Below are positions 1-8,290 of a DNA stretch of 64,000 nt, piece by piece. The notes beneath the pieces are model-generated. The model ran no database searches, was not told the origin of the DNA, and saw only the letters and a program-made list of their open reading frames with translations. This DNA comes from Anaerolineales bacterium. GTDB taxonomy: Bacteria; Chloroflexota; Anaerolineae; Anaerolineales; Anaerolineaceae. The translations under genes were made by a program, and so were the position numbers. The first letter of the stretch is position 1; the number at the start of each line of letters is the position of its first letter. The stretch lies in NCBI GenBank assembly GCA_020060485.1, contig JAGVAB010000090.1:1-64000 (forward strand), read 5' to 3'.

Positions 1-660
1 CCGGCCATCACTCTGCTGCGCAGCGCCGAATGCCGCACCGGCCCCGGCAGCCAGTATCCGCTGGTTGGCACCCTCCCCAAAGGCTGGAGTCTGTCGGTGG
101 TGGGCCGCGGCGTGGACGGTTCGTGGATCGTGCCCTGGCCTTCCCAACCGCGCATCGCCTGTTGGGTCAGCGCCAGTGCAGCCAGCCCCAACCAGAGCGC
201 CTGGTTCGTTCCGGTCTATGCCGCCCCGCCCCTGCCCACCAAAGCCACCACCCCTACCAAAACGCCGGAGCCGCCCAAGACCAATACCCCCGTCATTCCA
301 ACCAGCACCCCCACGGTTACCCTCTTCCCGACGGCCAACACCCCGCCCCAGATCAGCAATCCTGCCGGGCCAAGCGGAGCGATTGGGGCTTGCAGCAATG
401 CCTTCAGCGTCAACGCAGTGGACAATGACGGCATCGACTGGGTGAAAGTGCAATACGCCATCAATGACGCCGGGTTCAGCCTGCCGCGCTATGCCGGCAG
501 CCTGCCCCAGACCACAGGCAGCACCTACGCCGGCAGCCTGGTGCTTTCTGGCACAACCAACGGCGACACGGTCTACTGGCGCTTCGTGGCGCGTGACAAC
601 CTGGGCATGGTCTCGTTCTCGTACAGTTCCTCGTACACCGACAGCGTCGGCTGCCCGTAA
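1..660 (+). CDS. Secreted SH3b / Ig-like protein, 5' end missing
   Basis: The reading frame is already open at base 1 and runs to a TAA at 658-660, so the gene starts outside the window (219 codons visible). The first 60 residues or so resemble a bacterial SH3 domain: the order Cys-Arg-Thr-Gly-Pro-Gly, then YPLVGTLPKG and SWIVP, is the usual SH3b pattern for cell-wall or glycan binding. A Pro/Thr-rich linker follows (about residues 75-115, PTKTPEPPKTNTP type), typical of extracytoplasmic proteins in Anaerolineae. The C-terminal 100 residues look like an Ig/Fn3-type beta domain. The first in-frame ATG, at 97, cuts into the SH3b domain and is not a credible start. The protein is probably secreted or surface-attached; its exact role is unknown. 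Confidence 0.75.
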   Translation, partial: PAITLLRSAECRTGPGSQYPLVGTLPKGWSLSVVGRGVDGSWIVPWPSQPRIACWVSASAASPNQSAWFVPVYAAPPLPTKATTPTKTPEPPKTNTPVIPTSTPTVTLFPTANTPPQISNPAGPSGAIGACSNAFSVNAVDNDGIDWVKVQYAINDAGFSLPRYAGSLPQTTGSTYAGSLVLSGTTNGDTVYWRFVARDNLGMVSFSYSSSYTDSVGCP

Positions 661-693
661 AACTGGCCAACACAGCCTCACAGGAGAAAGCAT

Positions 694-1287
694 ATGCCCG
701 ACAAGATCGACTGGAATTTTCCGCCGCCGCGCAAGGGCCTGGCCGGTCAATGGGACGAATTCGTCGGCCCCGGCGCCACCCGCACTGAGAACATCCTCAT
801 CATTGCCTTTGCCCTGCTCAGCGGGGCCGGCATGTACCTGTATGCCGCCAGCCAAAGCCTGTTTGCCTGCACGCGCTGCCTGATCTTTGCCGTACTGCTG
901 GCTGCCGACCTGGGCGGCGGGGTGATCGCCAACGCCGCCGCCCCCGCCAAACGCTGGTATCACCGCCCTGGGCAGGCCCTCAAGGACAAGCTCTTTTTCA
1001 TCGCCTTCCACGCCCTGCATCTCTTCATCGTGCTGTATCTCTTTCGCGGCCAGGACTGGTTATGGGGGATCGTGTTCTACGGCCTGTTGATCGGCAGCGC
1101 CCTCATCCTGCTGGCTGTGCCGCTGTATCTGCAGCGGCCGGTGGCAGCCGGGCTGTACGTGCTGGCCCTGCTGGTCAACTTTTATCTGCTGCCGCCCACG
1201 CCGGGCATGGAATGGTTCATTCCGGTCTTCTTCCTCAAGCTGGTCATCGGCCACCTCGTCCAGGAGGAACCCTACCGGCCAGCCTGA
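694..1287 (+). CDS. Polytopic membrane protein of unknown function
   Basis: A protein of 197 residues starts at ATG 694 behind a clear AGGAG site, 33 bases after the preceding gene. After a soluble N-terminus of about 30 residues there are roughly five or six hydrophobic segments (near residues 32-50, 60-80, 103-120, 125-145, 150-165 and 175-190), so it is an inner-membrane protein. I do not recognise a family. The short gap and shared direction suggest co-transcription with the SH3b protein. Confidence 0.7.
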   Translation: MPDKIDWNFPPPRKGLAGQWDEFVGPGATRTENILIIAFALLSGAGMYLYAASQSLFACTRCLIFAVLLAADLGGGVIANAAAPAKRWYHRPGQALKDKLFFIAFHALHLFIVLYLFRGQDWLWGIVFYGLLIGSALILLAVPLYLQRPVAAGLYVLALLVNFYLLPPTPGMEWFIPVFFLKLVIGHLVQEEPYRPA

Positions 1288-1303
1288 TCTGTCGCTGCCA
1301 AGT

Positions 1304-1408
1304 ACCGCCACCTCAACGGGCCCGGTGCGCGGGGTATTCAACCGGTCACTGAGCCTGTCGAAGCGACCAGGCCGCCCTCAAACCGCCACCTCGACGAGCC
1401 CGGTTCGC
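1304..1408. repeat. Intergenic repeat cluster with direct copies and a palindromic unit
   Basis: Two 27-bp direct copies beginning ACCGCCACCTC lie at 1304-1330 and 1382-1408 and differ at three positions. Between them, 1341-1370 holds the core CACTGAGCCTGTCGAAG. The same core, in opposite orientation, lies in the palindrome at 37387-37420. Similar cores occur near 45931, 47983 and 51015. This is a dispersed intergenic repeat family rather than a gene. Confidence 0.65.
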
Positions 1409-1437
1409 TACGCCAGAAGCAACCCCAACCCGCTGTG

Positions 1438-1480
1438 TCGTTGCGAAGGAGCTGCAAAGCAGCGACTGAAGCAATCCCCT
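1438..1480. repeat. Copy of a TTGCGAAGGAG ... GAAGCAATCCCC repeat
   Basis: The block TCGTTGCGAAGGAG followed by GAAGCAATCCCC matches the arrangement inside the two MITE-like elements at 33576-33614 and 59500-59576. There the boxes read GTCACTGCGAGGAGG ... GGCAATCCCC and GTCATTGCGA ... GAAGCAATCTCC. It is probably a remnant of the same family. Confidence 0.5.
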
Positions 1481-1510
1481 CGCGAACACAACCCTCTGCT
1501 ACACGCATAT

Positions 1511-1550
1511 AATCAACCTCCCGCAGAGATTGCTGCGGGAGGTTGATTTT
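1511..1550. terminator. Strong hairpin terminator, 16-bp perfect stem
   Basis: Bases 1511-1526 pair perfectly with 1533-1548 around a 6-base loop. On the minus strand, where the amidohydrolase stop codon lies just upstream, the stem ends in pyrimidine-rich sequence; on the plus strand it ends in TTTT. It probably terminates the amidohydrolase operon and may work in both directions. Confidence 0.8.
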
Positions 1551-1557
1551 CAACTCC

Positions 1558-2940
1558 TCAAATCACCGGCCAACGCGGGCCGATGTTCAGCCCGCCGCGG
1601 GCGGCCACCTGCGGGTAGCGGCGGCGCGCTTCTTCCTTGATGGCTTCCTCGTCCAGGGTGAGCACCTTGCGATTCTGCATCACGATCTGGCCATCGATGA
1701 CCACCGTGTCCACGTCGGTGCCGTGAGCGGCATACACAATCGTCGAAACCGGATCGGGGGCCGGGGTCAGGTGCGGGGCGTCCATGTTGATCAGGATCAT
1801 ATCGGCGCGCTTGCCCACTTCCAGCGAGCCGGTCTTGTCTTCCCAGCCCAGGGCTTTGGCCCCGTTGATGGTGGCCATTTCCAGCACGGTTTCGGCCGGC
1901 ACCACGGTCGGGTCGCAGGCCTTCAGGTTGGCCAGGTAGCTGACCAGGCGCATATCGCGGATCAAGTCGTAAGTGTTATTGCTGGGGCCGCCATCACAGC
2001 CGATGGTCACGTTCACCCCGGCTTCCAGCATGCCCTGAATGGGCGCAATGCCGGTGGCCGTCTTGGCATTCGAGGCCGGGTTGTGGGTCACATGCGTGCC
2101 GGTGGCCGCCATGCGCTGCCAGTCTTCCTCGTCTGTCCACACACAGTGCGCCAGCACCGAGCGCGGCCCCATTAACCCATGCTGCTCAATAAAATCAATT
2201 GCCGAACGGCAGCCCTGCGAATGGGCATAGTTCAGGTCTTCCTTGACCTCGGAATTGTGGATAGTGATGCCCATATTGCGTTCTTTGGCCAGGGCGCTGA
2301 TCTCGTCAAACAGGGAAGGCGTCACCCCGCCCGGGGTGCGCGGCCCAAACCAGACCTGCAAACGCCCGTCGCCGGCTCCTTCCCATTTGTCATAGGCCGC
2401 CAGGGTGTTGCGCACGCTGGTCTCGCCGTCCTCAACCATGCCGGGATACATGCGCATCTCGGACTCGGCATACGAGGGGGTGTCCATGATGATCTTGCCG
2501 ATGGCGGCCTTCATGCCGGATTGCAGCACCACTTCAGCCACGCCGTCGAAACCATAGCGCTCGGCCAGCATGCACTCCAGAAACGCGGTGGTGCCGGATT
2601 TGATCATCTCCAGCGCGCACAGCGCGGCGCTGGCGCGGCCATCTTCATACGAATAACTGCCCTGCAAAACCCACACCCGTTTGAACAGCCAGTCGAGCAA
2701 CCCCAGATCATCGGCGCAGCCGCGGATCATGGCCTGGGCGGTGTGCACGTGGGTGTCGATCAGACCCGGCATGAGCACATTGCCATTGCAATCGATCTGC
2801 TGCTCCTCGGGGAATTGGGCAAGCACGTCTTTGGTTTTGCCGACGGCTGCGATCTCCCGACCGATGATGGCAATGGCGCCATTGGTGATGATCTCGCGGC
2901 GGGAATTCATGGTGAGAATGGTGGCGTTTTTAAAGATCAT
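1558..2940 (-). CDS. Amidohydrolase / deaminase of the ATZ-TRZ, MTA-SAH deaminase type
   Basis: This 460-residue metal-dependent hydrolase probably deaminates a purine, pterin or triazine-like ring. The metal site is visible: His64 and His66 in GLIDTHVHT, a His in GITIHNSEVKED, a His in SVLAHCVW, and the Asp of IGCDGGPSNN. The text around HVH (RGCADDLGLLDWL) is characteristic of MTA/SAH-type deaminases. The longer open frame reaches 3063, but the start at 2940 has an AAAGGAG site and begins MIFKNATILTMNSR, the usual first strand of this family. It lies 52 bases downstream of the GntR regulator on the same strand and is followed by the terminator at 1511. The substrate cannot be named from sequence. 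Confidence 0.85.
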   Translation of the reverse strand: MIFKNATILTMNSRREIITNGAIAIIGREIAAVGKTKDVLAQFPEEQQIDCNGNVLMPGLIDTHVHTAQAMIRGCADDLGLLDWLFKRVWVLQGSYSYEDGRASAALCALEMIKSGTTAFLECMLAERYGFDGVAEVVLQSGMKAAIGKIIMDTPSYAESEMRMYPGMVEDGETSVRNTLAAYDKWEGAGDGRLQVWFGPRTPGGVTPSLFDEISALAKERNMGITIHNSEVKEDLNYAHSQGCRSAIDFIEQHGLMGPRSVLAHCVWTDEEDWQRMAATGTHVTHNPASNAKTATGIAPIQGMLEAGVNVTIGCDGGPSNNTYDLIRDMRLVSYLANLKACDPTVVPAETVLEMATINGAKALGWEDKTGSLEVGKRADMILINMDAPHLTPAPDPVSTIVYAAHGTDVDTVVIDGQIVMQNRKVLTLDEEAIKEEARRRYPQVAARGGLNIGPRWPVI

Positions 2941-2992
2941 AATGTGACACTCCTTTAATGGTTGAACAGAACAGTAAGGACGAACAGCAGGC

Positions 2993-3718
2993 TCAGGCCA
3001 CCATCTGCAAGCGCAGCACCTGGTCGTTGTAGTGGTTGGTGGCGCACACCAGCGGATAGCCATTTTTGGTCATGAAGATCTCATCAAAGCGCAGCACCGG
3101 TTTGCAGGCATCCACCCCGAAGATCTCGCACACCCTGGGGTCGCCGGAAGTGGCGCTGATGTCGGCCAGGGCCGAAGCCGTATCCTGATGACAATATTCC
3201 TGCAGGAAAAGAAAAATGGGAAGCTGGGCAGCTTCGGGCGGGAATTCCTTGACCACCAGCGACCTGGGCAGCACGTTGACCGAAAAAAAGAGGGGCACAT
3301 CGTCCGCCAGGAAAAGACGCTCAAAGACCAGCACCTCCGTATTGGCGCGCAGTTGCAGCGCATCGGCCTCATGACGGGTGGCCGGGCGGGTTTCCTGACC
3401 GAGCACCCGCACCGAAGGCGTCTTGCCGCTGATGCGGATCATCTCCAGAAAGTCCCAAAAACCGGAATAATGCGCCCGGGAAGAAATGACCTGCCGGTTG
3501 ACGTAAGTGCCGTCTCCCTGGCGGCGGGTGACCAGACCTTCGGCTGCCAGGCCGGCCAGCGCCGAGCGCACCGTGGAACGGCTGACGCCGAATTCCTCGG
3601 ATAATTTATCCTCGGACGGCAAACGCTCGTCCATCTGGTAGGTATGATCCAGAATGCGCTGGTGCAGCACATCGAACACCTGCTCGGATACCGGCTTGTG
3701 CCGGGCGATCAAAGACAT
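2993..3718 (-). CDS. GntR-family regulator, HutC/UTRA type
   Basis: A 241-residue transcription regulator. Residues 5-75 are a winged helix-turn-helix (LPSEDKLSEEFGVSRSTVR, then QGDGTYV), and the C-terminal half is a UTRA-like ligand domain. The start has a GGGGAGG site. It is the first gene of a two-gene unit with the amidohydrolase, so it most likely senses that enzyme's substrate or product. A promoter-like sequence lies just upstream. Confidence 0.88.
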   Translation of the reverse strand: MSLIARHKPVSEQVFDVLHQRILDHTYQMDERLPSEDKLSEEFGVSRSTVRSALAGLAAEGLVTRRQGDGTYVNRQVISSRAHYSGFWDFLEMIRISGKTPSVRVLGQETRPATRHEADALQLRANTEVLVFERLFLADDVPLFFSVNVLPRSLVVKEFPPEAAQLPIFLFLQEYCHQDTASALADISATSGDPRVCEIFGVDACKPVLRFDEIFMTKNGYPLVCATNHYNDQVLRLQMVA

Positions 3719-4031
3719 AAAAGCCTCCCCTGGTTAATGGCTATCGTCTGACAAGTAACCTTATTATACAGAAAACAGCAGGGAAAGTCTATCCATTTTG
3801 GCGGCAAGCGGACAACTTGCCGCCGCAAAGCCTGGGTGACTACCCCGCACCATGACCGCCGTCTCCCCCCTTGTTTTGGCCGCCAGTGTTCATCAGAGAC
3901 CGCATAAATGAGACATCCCTTGCCGTTGGGCAACAAGATTTTCCGGCGGGTGGAGGAAAATGCCCAAAAAGTCGTGCGTCCTTCGGGGCAGCCCCACCTG
4001 TCCGCATGCACGCTTTGTTAGATGCAGCTTA
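3719..4031. other. Gene-free stretch with inverted repeat and attC-like sequence
   Basis: No credible gene. It holds the GntR promoter, a 9-bp inverted repeat near 3799-3827 (GGCGGCAAG / CTTGCCGCC) and, next to the transporter stop codon, an R-box-like GTTAGAT at 4017-4023. Read on the minus strand this is ATCTAACAAAGCGTGCA, which resembles the opening of integron attC sites (RYYYAAC then AAAGCG). The other end of a full attC is not clear. The open frame at 3709-4011 overlaps the promoter and looks spurious. Confidence 0.4.
3763..3792 (-). promoter_or_regulatory. Candidate sigma-70 promoter of the GntR-amidohydrolase unit
   Basis: On the minus strand a perfect TATAAT (3763-3768) follows TAGACT by 18 bases, about 45 bases upstream of the GntR start. 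The -35 box matches TTGACA at four of six positions. Confidence 0.45.
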
Positions 4032-4904
4032 TCAGAAGGCTGTTGTGATAATTCCCGCAATTGCCATGCAGACTCCAATGCCTTGAAATTTCGATAACGT
4101 ATCCTTTAAGAAAATCACAGCCAACATCATCGTCACAATTGATAAAGCAGATGCAATAGGCGTTATCAAAATTGCGTCGCCGATTGTCAAACCGTAATTT
4201 ACAAGTGCTACTGCGCCAACCTCAATAATGCCCATAAACAAAATCACATATTTTGTCTTTGTTGAGCTATGCTTTAATCCAACTTCTTGCTTGACAACAA
4301 AAGAAAAGATTAACAAGAATAACGCAATTCCATATTTTACAATTAACGTTGTCAATAACCACCCAAATTCTTCGGAAATCATCTCGCTGATATTCCAAAA
4401 AATCCCAAAGAAAAATGCCCCAAAAATTGTTTCTTTCACGCCCAATGATAGCCGTAGTTTTTGATATCCGACGCTGCCCCAATCTATTGAGGCGAGAATT
4501 GCCCCAGCGATGATCAAAAATACGCCTATGGTTTGGGTGGCGGTGAGACGTTGTCCCATGAAAATATAAGCAAACAACATTGTGAACACTGCCCATAAAT
4601 TCATCGTTGCGGCAATAATGGACACATTGCCCTTCTCAAAACCTTTGAAGAAAAACAGGTAACCAGCGGAATAAACAATGGACGCGATTGGGAACAAAAC
4701 GATAGCGAGGAGGGGTGGAATGGAAATTTCTGTTTTGAAAGCAAAGGCAAGCAGAAGAATTGAGATTAAGCCAGCAAACTGTGACCAAAACAAGGACTTG
4801 AAAGAACCTACCTGTTTTGAAAAAACACCGCCCAGAAAATCATAGATTCCCCATCCAAACATTCCGCCTATTCCCAATAATATACTTAAGATAGTTGTAC
4901 TCAT
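4032..4904 (-). CDS. EamA/DMT-family transporter
   Basis: A 290-residue integral membrane protein with about ten transmembrane segments in two homologous halves, as in the drug/metabolite transporter superfamily. The EamA signatures are the N-terminal FGWGIYDFLGG, the end of the first half (QTIGVFLIIAGAILA) and the matching end of the second (QGIGVCMAIAGII). The substrate is unknown. The gene is clearly AT-rich compared with the amidohydrolase and radical SAM genes on either side. Together with the next gene it forms an island flanked by attC-like half-sites, so horizontal acquisition is likely. Confidence 0.85.
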   Translation of the reverse strand: MSTTILSILLGIGGMFGWGIYDFLGGVFSKQVGSFKSLFWSQFAGLISILLLAFAFKTEISIPPLLAIVLFPIASIVYSAGYLFFFKGFEKGNVSIIAATMNLWAVFTMLFAYIFMGQRLTATQTIGVFLIIAGAILASIDWGSVGYQKLRLSLGVKETIFGAFFFGIFWNISEMISEEFGWLLTTLIVKYGIALFLLIFSFVVKQEVGLKHSSTKTKYVILFMGIIEVGAVALVNYGLTIGDAILITPIASALSIVTMMLAVIFLKDTLSKFQGIGVCMAIAGIITTAF

Positions 4905-5079
4905 GAATTGATATTCTCTCTTTTCCGTATTGACAATAAAACGTTAAGCGCCTAACGGCAGGTGTTACCGGCAAGGGCGGAGTTTGGCGGACCAAACCAC
5001 AAAACGCCCGCGAAGCGTCCGCCTTCGGATCAGACTCCCTGAAAGTGTGGGCGAATGCACGATGTGTTCCTACATTTAT
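4905..5079. other. Boundary between two AT-rich genes with abutting integron-type R boxes
   Basis: Bases 4943-4949 (GTTAAGC) fit the consensus GTTRRRY and 4950-4956 (GCCTAAC) fit RYYYAAC, directly abutting. The following roughly 100 bases are GC-rich with several short inverted segments (GGCGGACC, GCGGGCG, GCGTCCGCC), unlike the AT-rich genes on both sides. This is the layout expected between gene cassettes, but a complete attC with paired L boxes could not be drawn. Confidence 0.35.
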
Positions 5080-6042
5080 TTAGGAGTTCTCTTTCTGGCT
5101 AGTAGCAATAATACGTTCAATCTGAACTGGCCAACGTGCGCCAAGGTGTTCATTTAGCAAGGGTATCAAATCGTTGCCTGCAATTAATTCTATTTGAGGA
5201 TTTCTATTGGCAAAATCTATTGCGCCTTTTGTAAATCGGCTCGTTGTGACAAGCACACCTTTGTTAACCTTTTCGTCTGCTACAACACCCAATAAAGCAC
5301 GCACAATTTTTATGTCAACTGGCTTGGAATATTGTTTACATTCTACAAGCAAATGTTCTAAAGTTCCAATCTGTCTCTTTTTAGCAATGATATCTCGCCC
5401 ACCATCTTTTTGTGCTGACGTTAGTTGAGTCTGATATCCCATTCTGGCATACAAACGGTCGATAATATGTTCAAATTCACGCGATGTAATTTCTGACAAA
5501 AATCTTATTTTTTCGCATTGATTTGCCGGTGTCCCTATGTACTTTGCACGAATTATTTCAGCAGCATCAAATAAACCATGTATACGTCCATCAGGTAACT
5601 GTTGAATATGTGCAAGAGTATATGAACTTATACTCTCTAACGCTTGTTTGGGATAGAAAGGCAACAAATCAATAATCCAAGTAATGCCTTCCCAGGGTTG
5701 GCTAGTGCTTTTTTTAATCGCAAACAAAATCAATCGACGATAATATTCTTTTTCTGTCATTCTGCGAAATAATTCAGGGGCATTTTTTTTTGCAGAAATA
5801 AAACCAGCCAGTCGTGTGTTGTCAATTCCCAGAGAACATGACGGAATAAGGAGCTTACGAAGGATGTTTCTTATTTCACCTTCAGTGCGTTCATTTATGG
5901 TTGCGATAAATTCATCAAAATGCCTATCTGTGGGAAAAGCATAGTCAGCAATTAATATATCAGATGAAGGCTCTTGAACATACTTAAGCCATTCATTAAG
6001 TGGTAAATCTGTGGCATCAATGAAATCTGATTTATCATTCAT
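5080..6042 (-). CDS. Mrr-like restriction endonuclease domain protein
   Basis: A 320-residue protein whose C-terminal third (about residues 185-310) is a PD-(D/E)xK nuclease of the Mrr_cat type. It has EFEHIIDRLYARMGY, then GGRDI with Asp217, then VECKQY with Glu234 and Lys236, followed by a VTTSRFTKGAIDFA segment typical of Mrr. The N-terminal 180 residues are not recognised and may be the recognition or sensing part. No methyltransferase is adjacent, which fits a type IV, modification-dependent enzyme or a stand-alone defence gene. It shares the AT-rich composition of the neighbouring transporter. No strong ribosome site precedes the ATG. Confidence 0.75.
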   Translation of the reverse strand: MNDKSDFIDATDLPLNEWLKYVQEPSSDILIADYAFPTDRHFDEFIATINERTEGEIRNILRKLLIPSCSLGIDNTRLAGFISAKKNAPELFRRMTEKEYYRRLILFAIKKSTSQPWEGITWIIDLLPFYPKQALESISSYTLAHIQQLPDGRIHGLFDAAEIIRAKYIGTPANQCEKIRFLSEITSREFEHIIDRLYARMGYQTQLTSAQKDGGRDIIAKKRQIGTLEHLLVECKQYSKPVDIKIVRALLGVVADEKVNKGVLVTTSRFTKGAIDFANRNPQIELIAGNDLIPLLNEHLGARWPVQIERIIATSQKENS

Positions 6043-6232
6043 AAGCTATTTTTCATAATAATCGCTAACTATTAATTATATGGGTCTCTTGTTTTATTGA
6101 AAATCTTCCTGATTATTCTTATCTGCCAATTATTTCCCAACCCGTAACCATTCTACCCAAATCCCCCGCAGAGTCAACCGGTTTTGACCCACCAACTCCC
6201 GCAGCCCGGCTGGCAAACCTGTGGTCCACTCC

Positions 6233-7906
6233 TTAAGGCTCGGTCTGGATTGCGTCAATGAACCAGACATTGCGGATATTGCCGGTGAAACGTCCGCCCT
6301 CATGGAAAGTTCCCGTCAGGATTTGGGTGGAGATGACAGGCGTTTCGACGCCCGCACAGTCACTCCCTGCAAGATTGTTTTGGTGCGAATCCAGTTCCAG
6401 GGTGATTTCCAGAGGCACGTCCAGCAGCCCTTGCCCGCTGTAAACCCGGTTCAAGGTCGCTGTGCAAACCGCGGCCCCATGCTGCCACTTCATATCCATT
6501 TTGAATGTAAAGTCAATCATTACCGAAACCAGTTCTCCATCAACTTCAATGACAACGTAGCTGCTGACCAGATCGAAAGGCTGCTTGTCGCTTGCAGTAA
6601 CGGTTCCTTCGTATTGGAAAATTGGAATCTCCGGGGTTTGTTCAATGACGGGTGCTTTCACAGGCAATGGACAATTCTCCAGATCATCCAGAAAGCCAAG
6701 CTTCTCATCTGTGTACACAAACACCTGCCGGATGGGTTGAGGGCCGAAGCCGTCCACCCAGTCTTTGACATTGCTGATCCTTTCTTCATGGACAGTGTGT
6801 TTGTCACAGTAATAATTCTCCGGGAGGTTCATGCCATCATTCCAGCCGCCATGCCGGCAATGAGCTGCCCTGAAACTCCCGCAGCCATAACGCTGGTTGC
6901 AATCGTCGTAACACTGATCATGTTTGATACAGGCCGGGTGCAGCCCGCAGTCGTAAATGTGAAGATAGGAAATTTGGCCGCTGTTCTCGCCGTTTTCGTT
7001 GACCTCACACAGGTAATCTGCCGTCAGGGTGCAATTGTTCAGCGTGCAATCCGGCCCACAGGCGCCTCTGCATTTGGCATTGCATGGCCCCGTCTGGTCG
7101 CGAATGACCTGTGAGAATTCTGCCGGCCCAATCATGAACGGCGCGTTAACCGCTGGCAAAGGGCTGAGAACGAACGCAGGTAGCGCAAGTCGCCCTGCCA
7201 GGCCGCTGCTGGAATAAGTGCTGGCGGGTCTTTCAACTGCGCCCTCGGCGTCAAAGGGGAAATACCCCAGTACAACCGGAATGGGGTTTGCCGCAGTCAT
7301 GTAAACTTGTGAAGGCTGCTCGCCAGACCTGTTGCAGTTCAAGGCCGCCATCAATTCGCGGGCAAAAGTTTCGCGGTCCGCCACCTCATACTTTAAAACC
7401 ATCTGCAAGGGGAACAAAAGGGCAGCCAATTGCTGCGGGTCGATTTGTTGATCTTCCTGGCAAGCAGCTTCCAAAGGGATCAAGGAGAGACCGTGCAGCA
7501 GGTCGCTGCTGCCCAATTTCTTCATAAGCGACTGCTCGTCTCCGTTCAGGCCGCCGTTTCCGTCCAGGGTCAGGTCATTCCATTTCATCCCGGCTGCATT
7601 TTCTTCGGTTACCGAGACGATCAATTGTTCAGACGCAGGTGCACCTTCCACCTGGAAGATGGCCCGGCCATCGACCGATACACTGAAATTGACTTTGCTG
7701 TTATTCAGGCTGGTTGGATAGACATATGATCCGCGAATGGTTCCATCCGCTGCGCGCTCAGCGATCTGCAATCCCTCAATTGCTTCCTCCTGTTGTTTCC
7801 GCACAGGCAGGTTGCAGGCAAGGATGACAAGAAACAGAAAGAATACAACCAGGATGGTGTTATACGGCTTGCGCAGACCGCCTTGCATACCGAAGCCCAG
7901 TGCCAT
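6233..7906 (-). CDS. Lipoprotein with a phospholipase A2-like domain
   Basis: A 557-residue exported lipoprotein. The ATG follows AGGAGGG, and the N-terminus is a signal peptide ending in VILAC with the lipid-bearing Cys at residue 31. The middle, about residues 270-370, is Cys-rich and contains CIKHDQCYDDC with His329 and Asp330. This is the HDxCY active-site signature of secreted phospholipase A2. The calcium loop of animal PLA2 is not clearly visible, so catalysis is not certain. The flanking regions (40-265 and 400-557) look like beta-rich extracellular domains. It stands alone between the AT-rich island and the radical SAM module. Confidence 0.75.
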   Translation of the reverse strand: MALGFGMQGGLRKPYNTILVVFFLFLVILACNLPVRKQQEEAIEGLQIAERAADGTIRGSYVYPTSLNNSKVNFSVSVDGRAIFQVEGAPASEQLIVSVTEENAAGMKWNDLTLDGNGGLNGDEQSLMKKLGSSDLLHGLSLIPLEAACQEDQQIDPQQLAALLFPLQMVLKYEVADRETFARELMAALNCNRSGEQPSQVYMTAANPIPVVLGYFPFDAEGAVERPASTYSSSGLAGRLALPAFVLSPLPAVNAPFMIGPAEFSQVIRDQTGPCNAKCRGACGPDCTLNNCTLTADYLCEVNENGENSGQISYLHIYDCGLHPACIKHDQCYDDCNQRYGCGSFRAAHCRHGGWNDGMNLPENYYCDKHTVHEERISNVKDWVDGFGPQPIRQVFVYTDEKLGFLDDLENCPLPVKAPVIEQTPEIPIFQYEGTVTASDKQPFDLVSSYVVIEVDGELVSVMIDFTFKMDMKWQHGAAVCTATLNRVYSGQGLLDVPLEITLELDSHQNNLAGSDCAGVETPVISTQILTGTFHEGGRFTGNIRNVWFIDAIQTEP

Positions 7907-8290
7907 AATACCCTCCTAAAGTCTCATATCATGAATGTATTAAAATTATACAGAATTCTCCGGCACAGTGCCGCTCAAGTAGATCATGCCTTATGGATTG
8001 CGCCACTCTGTAAGGTCAACAATGGATAACTTTGGGATTAAGCAGACGGAGAATGACCTTTGTTGAGGTGTGCTCCAGCAAAAGCTGGAAGTCCGCAGCC
8101 ATACCGTTTATCCTCACAAATTGTGATTTACCTGCCGCTGAAAAAGATTCTCGACTTGCTCTTGCGCAATTAGAACATATGTGCTATATTCGATGTACTG
8201 GTTCTTTAACGCTCTTTTACCGGGCAAGCCATTCCCGCACAGGTCACCCCCAAAGCAAAAGAAGATGTGGCTCCCGTTATTTCAGGAGAA
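7907..8290. other. Upstream region of the radical SAM module
   Basis: No gene was found in these 384 bases; the open frame at 8032-8826 overlaps the radical SAM gene in another frame and has no protein-like features. A promoter candidate lies at 8162-8190. Confidence 0.5.
8162..8190 (+). promoter_or_regulatory. Candidate promoter of the radical SAM / AAA unit
   Basis: TTGCGC (8162-8167) and TATATT (8185-8190) are separated by 17 bases, about 100 bases before the first start codon of the three-gene unit. Confidence 0.35.

Noticed and set aside
3709..4011. 100-codon minus-strand frame upstream of the GntR gene
   Set aside because: It runs over the GntR promoter and ribosome site and into the attC-like sequence; composition is not protein-like.
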